Assembly: GCA_003513845.1 (NCBI GenBank)
Contig: DOTB01000042.1
Location: 1 to 36,054, forward strand
Reading direction: 5' to 3'
Length of the DNA stretch: 36,054 bases
Origin: Candidatus Atribacteria bacterium
GTDB taxonomy: Bacteria; Atribacterota; Phoenicimicrobiia; Phoenicimicrobiales; Phoenicimicrobiaceae
Below the pieces are notes generated by a model that did no database searches, had not been told where the DNA came from, and saw nothing but the letters and a program-made list of their open reading frames with translations. Made by a program: the position numbers and the translations under genes. This document shows, in pieces, positions 1 to 8,052 of the stretch (position 1 is its first letter; each line of letters begins with the position of its first letter).

Positions 1-858
1 AGCGGTAGTCCCAGAGGTATAGATAATGGTTGTTAAATCATCTGGCTGGCCACTTTTAGATATTTCATCAAATTGAGTGTCTCCTTTGGCTAATAATTCT
101 TCGCCAATTTGAATTATCCTAGGGAAATAATAGATTTTGTAGTGATGAGTTTCGTTAAAATTCTTGTTTATTATTACTGTTTTTCTTAAAAGCTTGTTTT
201 TTACTGAATCAGTTGTTTCTGTGGAATGAGTTTCTTTGAGAAGTTTGTTGGTATTTTTTTCCAAATATTTATCTAAATAGTCTTTAGCTTCTTTTGATAA
301 GAAGATATATTTATTATTATTTTTTATTAATGAACATAATTCATTATATAATTTTTTGCTTACTTTACCATCTTCTTCAAAACCAATTGGTATAGCCCAT
401 TCGGGGGCGTCCTCTTTTTCTGAGAACATTTTTATTCTATCTAATAAGATGATATTTTTTATTTGAGGAAGGTCTTTAGCTAAACTGAAAAATTTTGAAA
501 ACTGTTTTTCTCCTTCCAAAATAGCAGCTTTAGCATCTGAATGATGGAGTTTAAAGTAAATATCGTGAGGTGAACTATCACCACTACAGGGGACATCGAC
601 TGCGCGTAGTCCGATAATTGCCATATCAGCGATTATCCATTCAAAGCGGTTATCACTTACTAAACCTATATGGTCAAATTTTTCTATGCCGATCTTCAAT
701 AATCCGGTACCGAATTTTTCTACTCGGTTATAAAATTCTTTATAAGTAATGGGTACAAATTTTCCCTCTTTTTTTACTTTAAAAGCTGTTCTATCGCCAT
801 ATAGGCGGACACTGTTTCTTAACATTTCATTTAGTGTTTTTAGTGTTTGCTGAGACAT
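1..858 (-). CDS. AMP-dependent acyl-CoA synthetase, N-terminal part (cut by window edge)
   Basis: This frame is open from an ATG at 858 to the left edge (286 codons) and has no stop in the window. An AGGAGAG site lies about 10 bases before the ATG. The protein opens with the usual start of long-chain fatty-acid CoA ligases (TLKTLNEMLRNSVRLYGDRTAF, split here by family habit into a helix and a strand, then ITYKEFYNRVEKFGTGLL), continues with GLVSDNRFEWIIADMAI, and reaches the ATP-binding loop IIYTSGTTA at the edge. Family enzymes activate a carboxylic acid with ATP to an acyl-adenylate and then form the CoA thioester. About 60 hydrophilic, lysine-rich residues before the ATP loop look like an insertion. 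The loop residue after TSGTT is Ala instead of the usual Gly. Substrate cannot be told. The gene is divergent from parA. Confidence 0.88.
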   Translation of the reverse strand, partial: MSQQTLKTLNEMLRNSVRLYGDRTAFKVKKEGKFVPITYKEFYNRVEKFGTGLLKIGIEKFDHIGLVSDNRFEWIIADMAIIGLRAVDVPCSGDSSPHDIYFKLHHSDAKAAILEGEKQFSKFFSLAKDLPQIKNIILLDRIKMFSEKEDAPEWAIPIGFEEDGKVSKKLYNELCSLIKNNNKYIFLSKEAKDYLDKYLEKNTNKLLKETHSTETTDSVKNKLLRKTVIINKNFNETHHYKIYYFPRIIQIGEELLAKGDTQFDEISKSGQPDDLTTIIYTSGTTA

Positions 859-895
859 TTATGCATCTCTCCTCATTATTTTTAATTGTTATATG

Positions 896-921
896 GTTGA
901 TATTAATAGTTGATATTAATA
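896..921. repeat. Tandem 13-bp direct repeat, possible operator
   Basis: Two perfect, adjacent copies of GTTGATATTAATA (896-908 and 909-921) lie 38 bases upstream of the acyl-CoA synthetase start on the opposite strand. The position fits a regulator binding site or promoter overlap for that gene; the binding protein is unknown. Confidence 0.5.
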
Positions 922-1416
922 CCAAGTATATAGAAAAATATAGCAAAAGTCAAATTATCAAATTAGTAGTTAGTGAATAGTAAATAGTTGTTAGTACAAG
1001 AAGACACAGCACCTCGTGCCTCTATTAAAACAGGAATTACAGAAAAAGAAAATTCCTATATAATTACAATTAAATTATGGCACCGACTATCGGGTTAAGA
1101 GAGAGAAAAAAGATAGAAAAAAGTAATCTTATTTTGTAGAAATAAAATAAATTATTTTTTTAAAAAAACTCATAAAAAGCAGGATTTTTTAAAATTGTGT
1201 AGAATAAAATAGTAGGTAGTAATTATATGATTGTAACCTAAAAAACAAACAACACAATTATAACCAAAAAACCATAATTTGTTATGAAATTTCTGCAATG
1301 TACCATATATACAATGTGTTGCTGTTGAAAATACTTTTGGATTTTTGTGAGATGACCATTATAAATAAAAAAATATTTTCAGTTTCTCATAATTCTTTCC
1401 TATATATAAAAAATTA

Positions 1417-1425
1417 TGGTATAAT
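1417..1425 (+). promoter_or_regulatory. Extended -10 promoter of the parA-ftsZ operon
   Basis: TGGTATAAT (TG at 1417-1418, perfect TATAAT at 1420-1425) is an extended -10 element about 54 bases before the parA GTG. The region 17 bases further upstream is a poor -35 box, which is usual for TGn promoters. Placement is by eye. Confidence 0.5.
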
Positions 1426-1478
1426 TACTTAAAAATATGTAAATTTATTTTTTGTTTCTTCCGGGAGGGTAGAGTGGC

Positions 1479-2282
1479 GTGAGAATAATATCAATTGCCA
1501 ATCAAAAAGGCGGAGTAGCGAAAACAACCACCACTATAAATTTGGGGGCAAGTTTAGCTTCTATGGGGAGAAGGGTATTGTTAATTGATTTAGATCCTCA
1601 AGCTCATACTACTCTGGGATTAAGTCTCGAACCAGATAATCTGTCTAAAACCATATTAAATGTCTTAGAGCCACATCGATCTAAAAATAAATTAAAATTA
1701 GAAGAAGTGATAATAAAATTGAAGGCGACAGGAGAGGATAATTTATTTTTAGCTCCTTCTAATATTGATTTTGCCAGTGCGGAATATAAACTTATTGACC
1801 AAATAGGCAGAGAAGATTTTTTGAATGTTGCCATCAGTGAGTGTGAAATTCCCTTTGATTATGTCATTATTGATTGCCCACCATCTTTGGGGATTTTAAC
1901 TGTAAATGCCTTAAAAGCTTGCAATGAAGTTATTATTCCTATGCAACCCCATTATTTTGCTCTTAGAGGTATAGAAGAATTTATAGAAACAACGGAGATT
2001 GTACGAAAGAATTTAAATCATCCTTTAAAAATAAATATTTTGATCACTATTGCTGATTTAAGAAGCAATTTGGCCAAGGAAGTCATTGAGGAAATAAAAC
2101 ATTATTTTGGTAACAAATTATTTAAGACTATGATAAGAAAGAATATTGCTTTGGTGGAAGCTAGCAGTCAGGGTGTACCTGCATTATATTATGATTCCAA
2201 ATGCCATGGGGCTATTGATTATTATAAACTTGCTGAAGAGGTGATATCTTTTGAAAAAGAAGAAATTAGCGCGAGGATTTAG
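1479..2282 (+). CDS. parA: ParA/Soj-family ATPase
   Basis: ParA ATPases bind DNA non-specifically as ATP dimers and position chromosomes, plasmids or protein complexes. The 267-residue length is normal. The deviant Walker A motif KGGVAKTT covers residues 10-17 with signature Lys10 and Lys15; [12 protein letters not shown] follows, then Walker [11 protein letters not shown]. The start is GTG at 1479, eight bases after GGGAGGGT; no ATG gives an intact Walker A. The 3' end overlaps the next gene by 32 bases, so the two are translationally linked. In most bacteria the gene after such a parA is parB; here it is an ftsZ-like gene with a ParB-like N-terminal peptide. An orphan ParA-like positioning ATPase (MipZ or PomZ type) is possible, but the sequence looks like classical Soj. 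Confidence 0.93.
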   Translation: MRIISIANQKGGVAKTTTTINLGASLASMGRRVLLIDLDPQAHTTLGLSLEPDNLSKTILNVLEPHRSKNKLKLEEVIIKLKATGEDNLFLAPSNIDFASAEYKLIDQIGREDFLNVAISECEIPFDYVIIDCPPSLGILTVNALKACNEVIIPMQPHYFALRGIEEFIETTEIVRKNLNHPLKINILITIADLRSNLAKEVIEEIKHYFGNKLFKTMIRKNIALVEASSQGVPALYYDSKCHGAIDYYKLAEEVISFEKEEISARI

Positions 2283-3516
2283 TAAAATTTTAGATTACAA
2301 AGAAGAATTGATAAGAGATACTTCTACTGGAATGGAAGAGAAAGAAAAAGTAGAAGTTGAAGGGAATGGTAATAAATTATTGCATAAACCCACAAAAGCC
2401 CTAAAAAAAGATGTACAAAAATTTGTAAACATTAAAGTGGTTGGTGTAGGTGGCGGTGGGAACAACGCAATTAGAGAAATGGTTAAACAAGGGATGAATA
2501 ATCTTGATCTAGTAGCAATAAATACAGATCTACAAGCTTTATCTCTATCTGAATCTGAGAATAGAATTCAAATTGGTAAGTCTCTCACTAATGGTTTAGG
2601 AACGGGAGGTAATCCAGAATTAGGTAAAAAAGCGGCTGAAGAGGATAAAGAAAAAATATCAAAAGCTTTAGAAAAAGCTGATATAGTCTTTATCACTGCA
2701 GGAATGGGAGGAGGCACAGGGAGCGGAGCATCTTCAGTGGTAGCAAAAATTGCAAAACAGCAAGGTATTTTGACTATAGGTGTAGTTACTAAGCCATTTG
2801 CTTTTGAAGGGAAGAAAAGAAAACTACAAGCGGAAGCTGGAATAGAAGAACTTAAAAAAGAAGTAGATGCCTTAATTACTATTTCTAATGACCGCTTATT
2901 AAGGATATCTTCAAAGGATACTTCTATGAAAGATGCTTTTGAAATGGCAGATAAAGTATTGCGCCAATCTGTTCAGGCTATTGCAGATTTAATCACTATT
3001 CCTGGCTTAATAAATTTAGATTTAGCAGATGTGAAAACAGTGGCTCAAGATGCTGGATTATCTTTGGTAGGTATTGGAATAGGGAAAGGAAAAAAGAAAG
3101 CAATTTCTGCTGCAAAGATGGCTGTTTCTAGTCCTTTATTAGAAGTATCAATAAAGGGGGCAAAATCATTATTAGTAAATGTTACTGGTGGTTTAGATAT
3201 GAGTTTATTCGAAGTAAACGAGATAGTTGATACTATATCTCAGGAAGTAGGAGCAGACACTAATATAGTTTTTGGAGCAATTATAGATGAGGAAATGAAA
3301 GATGAGATAAGGGTATCAGTTATTGCTACATCTTGCGAGGAAATTAAAGAAGAAGAAAGAGATAAAAATTTAACCAGAAAAGATATTAAAGAAAAAAAAG
3401 ATATCGATATGGAGAAAAAATTCAGGATAAGCGATAATTTAATAGATGATAAAGATTTAGAAATTCCTGCCTTTTTAAGAAAGAGAATGAAAGGTAGTGA
3501 AAGGAAGAATATTTAA
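2251..3516 (+). CDS. ftsZ: FtsZ-family tubulin GTPase with ParB-like N-terminal peptide
   Basis: FtsZ polymerises with GTP into the division ring. All core elements are visible: [10 protein letters not shown] (63-72), NTDLQAL (91-97), [11 protein letters not shown] (115-125), G-box [10 protein letters not shown] (151-160), FAFEGKKR (183-190), NDRLL (213-217), and synergy loop NLDLADVKT with Asn255, Asp257 and Asp260. The C-terminal peptide [10 protein letters not shown] (403-412) matches the FtsA-tethering tail. About 60 residues precede the GTPase fold, where most FtsZ have about 10. Residues 5-14, [10 protein letters not shown], resemble the LGRGLSALL peptide by which ParB stimulates ParA. 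The TTG start has GAGGTGAT in front and lies inside parA; an internal ATG at 2332 has a poorer site and would remove this motif. The G-box has Ser and is followed by SS, not AP as in most FtsZ. Confidence 0.9.
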   Translation: MKKKKLARGFSKILDYKEELIRDTSTGMEEKEKVEVEGNGNKLLHKPTKALKKDVQKFVNIKVVGVGGGGNNAIREMVKQGMNNLDLVAINTDLQALSLSESENRIQIGKSLTNGLGTGGNPELGKKAAEEDKEKISKALEKADIVFITAGMGGGTGSGASSVVAKIAKQQGILTIGVVTKPFAFEGKKRKLQAEAGIEELKKEVDALITISNDRLLRISSKDTSMKDAFEMADKVLRQSVQAIADLITIPGLINLDLADVKTVAQDAGLSLVGIGIGKGKKKAISAAKMAVSSPLLEVSIKGAKSLLVNVTGGLDMSLFEVNEIVDTISQEVGADTNIVFGAIIDEEMKDEIRVSVIATSCEEIKEEERDKNLTRKDIKEKKDIDMEKKFRISDNLIDDKDLEIPAFLRKRMKGSERKNI

Positions 3517-3604
3517 AATCGAAAAATAAGGAATGAAATTTGACCAGATTATCAGAAAAGATAGATATTGTGTAAAATCCGAAAAATGACAAAAGGTATA
3601 GGAG

Positions 3605-3637
3605 TTTCAGGGGAGTTTGCTCCCCTGAAAATTTTGT
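3605..3637 (+). terminator. Terminator-like hairpin after ftsZ, possibly part of an IS end
   Basis: TTTCAGGGGAG and CTCCCCTGAAA form a perfect 11-bp stem with a TTTG loop (3605-3630), followed by ATTTTGTT. It would serve as a Rho-independent terminator for parA-ftsZ. A similar sequence precedes deoC (about 4655-4690), so it may be the 5' end of an insertion sequence. Confidence 0.65.
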
Positions 3638-3638
3638 T

Positions 3639-4310
3639 ATGAGAAATAAAAAGAAACGACAACTTTCCTTTACTACTTATGAAGCTTCTACAAAAATAAA
3701 AAAAGATGACCCTTTAAATATTATATTTGAATCAATAGATTGGTCATTTATATTCCCACTTGTTAAAAATAAATATAAAACCGATAAAGAATTAATCTAT
3801 AACCCTGCTGCCTTGTTTAAAGCTCAACTTTTAATTTGGTTAGGAGAGGTAAAATCAAATAGAAGTTTGGCCGAAAGTCTCCGATTTAATACTCGATATT
3901 GTGTACTATGTGGTTTTGATAATTTTCTTAAAACTCCTGCTCATTCTACATTTTCCTACTTCAGAAAAAGGATTGGAAAAGATATTTATTATAAAATCTT
4001 GCACCGCTTAATAGCCCAAATAGTTGCTGCTGCTGAAATAAATCACATAAATATAAGCAGCAATATAGTCCATATAGTTATATATTCTAGTACTGGTAAA
4101 AAGAAAAGCTGTAATTGCAGTGGGAGCAGGTGCAAGTATAATCAAAAAAAGAAGAAATCCCAAGAAGAAACTACTATAAAAGTAATTACTAAAAACTTCG
4201 TGGCTCTCGGTTATAAGATCCGAATGATAATCAATACAAGCACTCAATTACCTTTGGAAGTTAATTTAATCCCAAAATCGGTATCTACTCCATCATCGAC
4301 GGCTGCCTAA
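3639..4310 (+). pseudogene. Degenerate transposase (DUF772-type N-terminus, IS4/IS5/IS1182-like)
   Basis: The first 120 residues match the N-terminal domain of IS5/IS1182-type transposases: IDWSFIFPLV, YNPAALFKAQLLIWLGEV, SNRSLAESLRFN, TPAHSTFSYFRKRIG. The following part still recalls the DDE start (HIVIYSSTGKKKSCNC, TTIKVITKNFVALGYKIRM, TQLPLEVNL). The expected catalytic Asp before STG is replaced in IYSSTG, the middle region looks scrambled, and the frame ends at 223 residues, about half the usual length, losing the remaining DDE residues. It is therefore dead. The sequence directly downstream shows no clear continuation. Confidence 0.78.
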
Positions 4311-4752
4311 AGGGATTAAAAAATTCCTTTTTAATAAATAATAGGTTACTGATAATATACACAAGAGAGCCGATTTATTGTATCCCTATAAAATAACAAT
4401 AAGTTAAAAAACATAATTTGCTATAGAATTATTTTCAATGTATTGTTTATAGAATCTGTTGAAAAAAACTTTTTACTTTTTAGGAAATAACTATTTTAAG
4501 GCAAAGGAATTTAAAAAAACTGATGCTCTAAAAATGAATTCTTTTGTCCGTTTTCAAGGCTACAAATTTGAATAAAGAATGGTATCTAACAAGTTTGTAA
4601 GGATCTGGAATGGTATCGCATAGAACAAAAAGAAATAAAAAATATAGAGTAGGGTTTAGGGAGGGGGGTAACTCCCCTGACAATCTTGTGGTTTTATAGA
4701 ATCTTTACAAATAGACTTACTAAAGTTTGTAGGAACAGAGAGGTGAAAAATT
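4311..4752. other. Intergenic IS debris upstream of deoC
   Basis: No gene is visible. At about 4400-4500 the sequence resembles the region upstream of parA (about 1245-1370): an AAAAAACATAATTTG block, a CAATGTA block and a TGTTGAAAA block in the same order. At about 4655-4690 it has a G-rich/C-rich hairpin followed by CAATCTTGTGG that resembles the hairpin in front of the dead transposase. It is probably the remains of another IS copy, which would make the deoC control region IS-derived. Confidence 0.45.
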
Positions 4753-5565
4753 ATGAATCCAGATAAGATGAACAAAAAAGAAATAGATAAAAATAGCAAT
4801 GAAACAATGTCAGAATCAGAGAAAGTACCTTCTTTTAAAAATAGTCTATTTAAATCTGATTTAGTTAATAGAAACTTTCCACGTTCTGCTGAGGGTTGTG
4901 ATATTCAAATTAAAACACCTGCTGACCTTGCACCTTACATTGACCATACTTTATTAAAACCTGATGCCACCGAAGCTCAAATACGCAAGTTATGTGAAGA
5001 AGCCATTCAATATGGTTTTTGCTCAGTTTGCGTTAATCCAGTTAGGGTAGAATATTGTGCTAAAAAATTGATGGGAACTGGTATTAAAGTATGTGCGGTA
5101 ATAGGATTTCCATTGGGAGCAACAGATAGTAAAACAAAAGCTTATGAGACTCAAGATGTGATTAAAAATGGCGCAAGTGAAATAGATATGGTAATTAATA
5201 TAGGAGCTTTAAAAGATAGGGATCTTAAGACTTTGGAAGAAGATTTAAGAGCAGTGTTAAGGGCTTGCAGAAGTACCACGACTACTAAGGCAATTATTGA
5301 AACTTGCTTGCTTACCGATGAAGAAAAAGTAATAGCTTCTCAATTAGTAAAGAAAGTGGGCTATGATTTTGTAAAGACCTCAACTGGTTTTTCTACCGCC
5401 GGTGCAACTGCTCATGATGTTGCTTTGATTCGCAGAACTGTTGGCCCTAAGATGGGCATAAAAGCAGCTGGTGGAATTCGTACCTTTGAAGATGCTTTAT
5501 TGATGATTAAAACAGGGGCAACTCGCCTGGGTTGTAGTGCCAGTGTAAAGATTGTTAGTGTTTAA
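4753..5565 (+). CDS. deoC: Deoxyribose-phosphate aldolase with N-terminal extension
   Basis: DeoC is a class I aldolase that cleaves 2-deoxyribose-5-phosphate to glyceraldehyde-3-phosphate and acetaldehyde, or runs in reverse. The catalytic trio is present: Asp145 (EIDMVINIG), Schiff-base Lys208 (DFVKTSTGF) and Lys237 (IKAAGGIRT). The end [13 protein letters not shown] is the normal phosphate-binding tail. The protein has 270 residues against about 220 usually; the excess is residues 1-57, polar except for a short amphipathic stretch near 25-38 ([14 protein letters not shown]). Such a tail plus linker is how many microcompartment enzymes are targeted to the shell, which is an inference here. 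The ATG has AGAGGTGA in front. pduL follows after 36 bases, so acetaldehyde produced by DeoC could feed acyl-CoA and acyl-phosphate chemistry. Confidence 0.95.
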   Translation: MNPDKMNKKEIDKNSNETMSESEKVPSFKNSLFKSDLVNRNFPRSAEGCDIQIKTPADLAPYIDHTLLKPDATEAQIRKLCEEAIQYGFCSVCVNPVRVEYCAKKLMGTGIKVCAVIGFPLGATDSKTKAYETQDVIKNGASEIDMVINIGALKDRDLKTLEEDLRAVLRACRSTTTTKAIIETCLLTDEEKVIASQLVKKVGYDFVKTSTGFSTAGATAHDVALIRRTVGPKMGIKAAGGIRTFEDALLMIKTGATRLGCSASVKIVSV

Positions 5566-5601
5566 TATTATTATAAATAATCATAGGCAGAGGATAAAAG
5601 G

Positions 5602-6258
5602 ATGGAAGATTCAGAATACAAAAAGCTTGTAGAGATGATAACTGAAACGATTTACAAAGAAATAAAACTGAAAGAAGCTCCTACTAATCTTTTCTCTATT
5701 CCTGTTGAAATATCCAATCGCCATGTTCATTTAACCAGGGATTCTCTGGATGTTTTATATGGGAAGGGTTATGAACTTACTAAATTGCGGGATTTATCTC
5801 AGCCCGGGGAATTTGCCAGCAATGAACAGGTGAGCATAGTCGGGGCAAATATGAGAGTTATTGAAAAAGTTAGAATTCTTGGTCCTATTCTAGAATATAC
5901 ACAAGCAGAATTATCTATTACGGATGGATTTTTTTTAGGGTTAGATCTTCCTACCAGAATATCTGGGAACATAAAAGGTTCTCCGCCAATTATCATTATC
6001 GGACCAAAAGGTGTTTTAAATCTTTCAGAGGGGGCTATTCGAGCTGCCAGACATATTCATATGACTCCCCAAGATGCGGAATCCTATCAGGTAAAAAATG
6101 GTAACCGAGTGAAGGTGGAAGTATCAGGAGAACATGGAGTTATTTATAAGGATGTAGTAATCAGAGTTTCTGCAAAAAGCAAGTTAGCCCTTCATTTAGA
6201 TACAGATGAAGCTAATGCGGGGAATGTTAAAATAAATAGTTTAGCAAGAATTTTATAA
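5602..6258 (+). CDS. pduL: Phosphate propanoyltransferase PduL
   Basis: PduL interconverts acyl-CoA plus phosphate with acyl-phosphate plus CoA and recycles CoA inside metabolosomes. The 218 residues carry the metal-site motifs SNRHVHL (His41, His43), RHIHM (His151, His153) and LHLDTDEANA (His198), plus QPGEFAS and RILGPILEYTQAEL. Residues 1-25 (EYKKLVEMITETIYKEIKL) form a probable amphipathic helix ahead of the catalytic domain, like the encapsulation peptides known on some PduL enzymes. The gene lies 36 bases after deoC and is probably co-transcribed. No aldehyde dehydrogenase or shell gene is in the window; both would have to be encoded elsewhere. Confidence 0.95.
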   Translation: MEDSEYKKLVEMITETIYKEIKLKEAPTNLFSIPVEISNRHVHLTRDSLDVLYGKGYELTKLRDLSQPGEFASNEQVSIVGANMRVIEKVRILGPILEYTQAELSITDGFFLGLDLPTRISGNIKGSPPIIIIGPKGVLNLSEGAIRAARHIHMTPQDAESYQVKNGNRVKVEVSGEHGVIYKDVVIRVSAKSKLALHLDTDEANAGNVKINSLARIL

Positions 6259-6482
6259 AAAAATTAAAAAGACAAGATATTCAAGGGCAATATTTCCTTC
6301 TTACTTGATGAGAAGGTAAAGATTGAGAAGGAAATAAGGGGTATTCCAAGGGGAAAGAATTTTATCTTGATTATCTTGTATCCCATTTAGTGTATGCTAA
6401 AAAAACGAGATACGAGATACGAATTTTATTTGTATGATTTATTTTTAAAGAGCTATTATAATCATAAAAAAAGAGATATGAT
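6259..6482. other. Intergenic region with degenerate repeat
   Basis: This stretch between pduL and the DeoR-type gene contains a copy of the ACGAGATACGAGATACGAA repeat (about 6405-6424), also found before the TetR gene (about 8010-8045). AGAAGGTAAAGATTGAGAAGG near 6310 is an imperfect direct repeat. No clear promoter was found. Confidence 0.4.
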
Positions 6483-7262
6483 ATGGTCAATAAAAATTAT
6501 AGAACTAATTATTTATTAAATAGATTATCTATCGATGGTTTTGTGAACATCAAAGATTTGTCTAAGAAATTAGAAGTTTCCGAGATGACCATTAGAAGAG
6601 ACCTCGGGGAATTATCTAAGAAAAATATGGTAACTCTTATTCCAGGCGGTGCTATATTAAAGAGAAATACAACGGTAGAGAAAGATGAAGAAAAATATTT
6701 AATTCAAACTGCTGAGTCTTTGATGTTAGAAGAAAAGATAAAAATTTCTCGAAAAGCTGCCTCTTTGGTGGAGTCCAATGATGTAATTATAATAGATACA
6801 GGCTCTACTACCGAAAATCTTCCTAAATTTATTCCAGAAAAAATACCTCTTACCATTATATGTTATGCATTGAATATTTTATTTAATGTATATGAGAACA
6901 ATAGTTGGAAATTGGTTTTTCCTGGTGGTTATTTTCATAGCAATACTTTAATGTTTGAAAGTCCGGAAGGCATAGAAATAATAAGAAGGATAAGAGCCAA
7001 TAAGGCTTTTATTTCAGCCGCGGGTGTTTCTGAAAAATTAGGGATTACCTGTGCAACAGATTATGAGAAGGAAACCAAGAAGGCAGTTATTGAATCTTCA
7101 GATACTAAAATTTTATTAGTTGATTCTTCAAAATTTGGAAAAGTTAAAATATCACATTTTGCTGACCTTAGTGATTTTGATATTATTATAACTGACACAG
7201 GAATTTCAAAAGAGTTTGTAGATATTATCAAGAATCTCGGTATTGAGTTATATATTGTTTAA
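6483..7262 (+). CDS. DeoR-family transcriptional regulator
   Basis: DeoR-family repressors respond to a phosphorylated sugar or sugar-derived ligand. The N-terminal winged helix-turn-helix is at about residues 10-55 (VNIKDLSKKLEVSEMTIRRD, then LIPGGAIL). The effector domain has the typical VIIIDTGSTT phosphate-binding loop, FPGGYF and KAFISAAGV, and the length of 259 residues is normal. The gene sits between deoC-pduL and a PfpI gene with the same orientation, so it probably controls this cluster and senses a sugar phosphate. The upstream site is a weak AAGAGAT, suggesting low expression. No operator could be identified. Confidence 0.92.
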   Translation: MVNKNYRTNYLLNRLSIDGFVNIKDLSKKLEVSEMTIRRDLGELSKKNMVTLIPGGAILKRNTTVEKDEEKYLIQTAESLMLEEKIKISRKAASLVESNDVIIIDTGSTTENLPKFIPEKIPLTIICYALNILFNVYENNSWKLVFPGGYFHSNTLMFESPEGIEIIRRIRANKAFISAAGVSEKLGITCATDYEKETKKAVIESSDTKILLVDSSKFGKVKISHFADLSDFDIIITDTGISKEFVDIIKNLGIELYIV

Positions 7263-7276
7263 GGAGGGATATTATT

Positions 7277-7795
7277 ATGAGTTTAAAAGGAAAACGAATA
7301 GCTATTCTTGCAGAAGATATGTATGAAGATTTAGAGCTGTGGTATCCCTATTATCGACTGGTCGAAGAAGGTGCCGAAGTAAAGATAATAGGACCAGAAA
7401 CTAAGGAGTATCAGAGTAAACATGGTTACCCTGTTCAAGCTGATTTATCTGCAAATAAAGCGAAGGCAGATAACTTTGATGGGGTAGTAGTGCCTGGAGG
7501 TTTTGCTCCTGACCGATTGCGTCGTTATCCTGCAATTCTCAACTTAGTTCGAGTAGTTTTTGAGAAGGGAGGAGTAGTAGCTTCTATCTGCCATGGAGCT
7601 TGGGTACTTATCTCGGCAGGCATTATGAAAGGTAAACGAGCTACCTGTGTAAGTGCAATCAAAGATGACCTGATAAATGCTGGAGCAATCTATTTAAATC
7701 AGGAAGTAGTAATAGATGGTAATCTGGTTACTTCTCGGACTCCCCTGGATCTCCCAGCTTATCTTCCCGCAATTATTGCTGCTATAAAAAAATGA
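7277..7795 (+). CDS. DJ-1/PfpI-family protein (PfpI/YhbO type)
   Basis: This family includes the PfpI protease and YhbO/YajL-type proteins reported to detoxify glyoxals. The 172 residues follow PfpI almost end to end: EDLELWYPYYRL near the N-terminus with Glu17 at the catalytic-acid position, DGVVVPGGFAPDRLR, nucleophile elbow ASICHGAW with Cys105 and His106, and TCVSAIKDDLINAGA. An AGGAGGG site precedes the ATG, and the gene is 14 bases after the DeoR-type gene, so it is in the same operon. A role in coping with reactive aldehydes made by the DeoC/PduL pathway is an inference from context. Confidence 0.93.
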   Translation: MSLKGKRIAILAEDMYEDLELWYPYYRLVEEGAEVKIIGPETKEYQSKHGYPVQADLSANKAKADNFDGVVVPGGFAPDRLRRYPAILNLVRVVFEKGGVVASICHGAWVLISAGIMKGKRATCVSAIKDDLINAGAIYLNQEVVIDGNLVTSRTPLDLPAYLPAIIAAIKK

Positions 7796-7840
7796 AATAA
7801 GTGTATTTACCAGGATGAACTACAGAGGGAATCTATCATT

Positions 7841-7868
7841 GCAAGGGCGTATGGCAATACGCCCTTGC
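7841..7868. repeat. Dispersed palindrome, also a likely bidirectional terminator
   Basis: GCAAGGGCGTAT and ATACGCCCTTGC are perfect 12-base arms around GGCA. A T-rich stretch follows, so it can end the deoC-pfpI transcript. The same core (GGCGTATT, AATACGCC) recurs at 31326-31347, showing it is a repeat family. Confidence 0.75.
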
Positions 7869-8052
7869 TTCTAACTTCTTTTTCTCTTCCCCGTATTACT
7901 CTTCACTGTATCCTCTACGTTATCCCCGATACTAATTTTTTCTGGCTTTTGTATTTCGTCTTTGTCTTCTTTTCTTAACTATGCGCTCTACGCTAAACGC
8001 TGTACGATAATGCACGAGATACGATTCACGAGGCACAAGATACGAATTAAAT

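Larger units (their letters stand above)
859..1478. other. Divergent intergenic region with repeats
   Basis: No credible gene lies in these 620 bases. It holds the control regions of the minus-strand acyl-CoA synthetase and of parA, a tandem 13-bp repeat at 896-921, an AT-rich repeat at about 964-995 that recurs at 12129-12162, remnants of a small palindrome near 1003-1024 (GCACCTCGTGC), and a stretch at about 1245-1370 that resembles 4400-4500. An extended -10 promoter precedes parA. Confidence 0.6.

Noticed and set aside
4008..4247. Minus-strand frame inside the transposase remnant
   Set aside because: Hydrophobic residues come from reading the AT-rich antisense strand; no ribosome site.
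4753..7795. Bacterial microcompartment shell gene in the deoC-pduL cluster
   Set aside because: None of the genes there has a BMC-domain or pentamer signature; only cargo-type enzymes are present.
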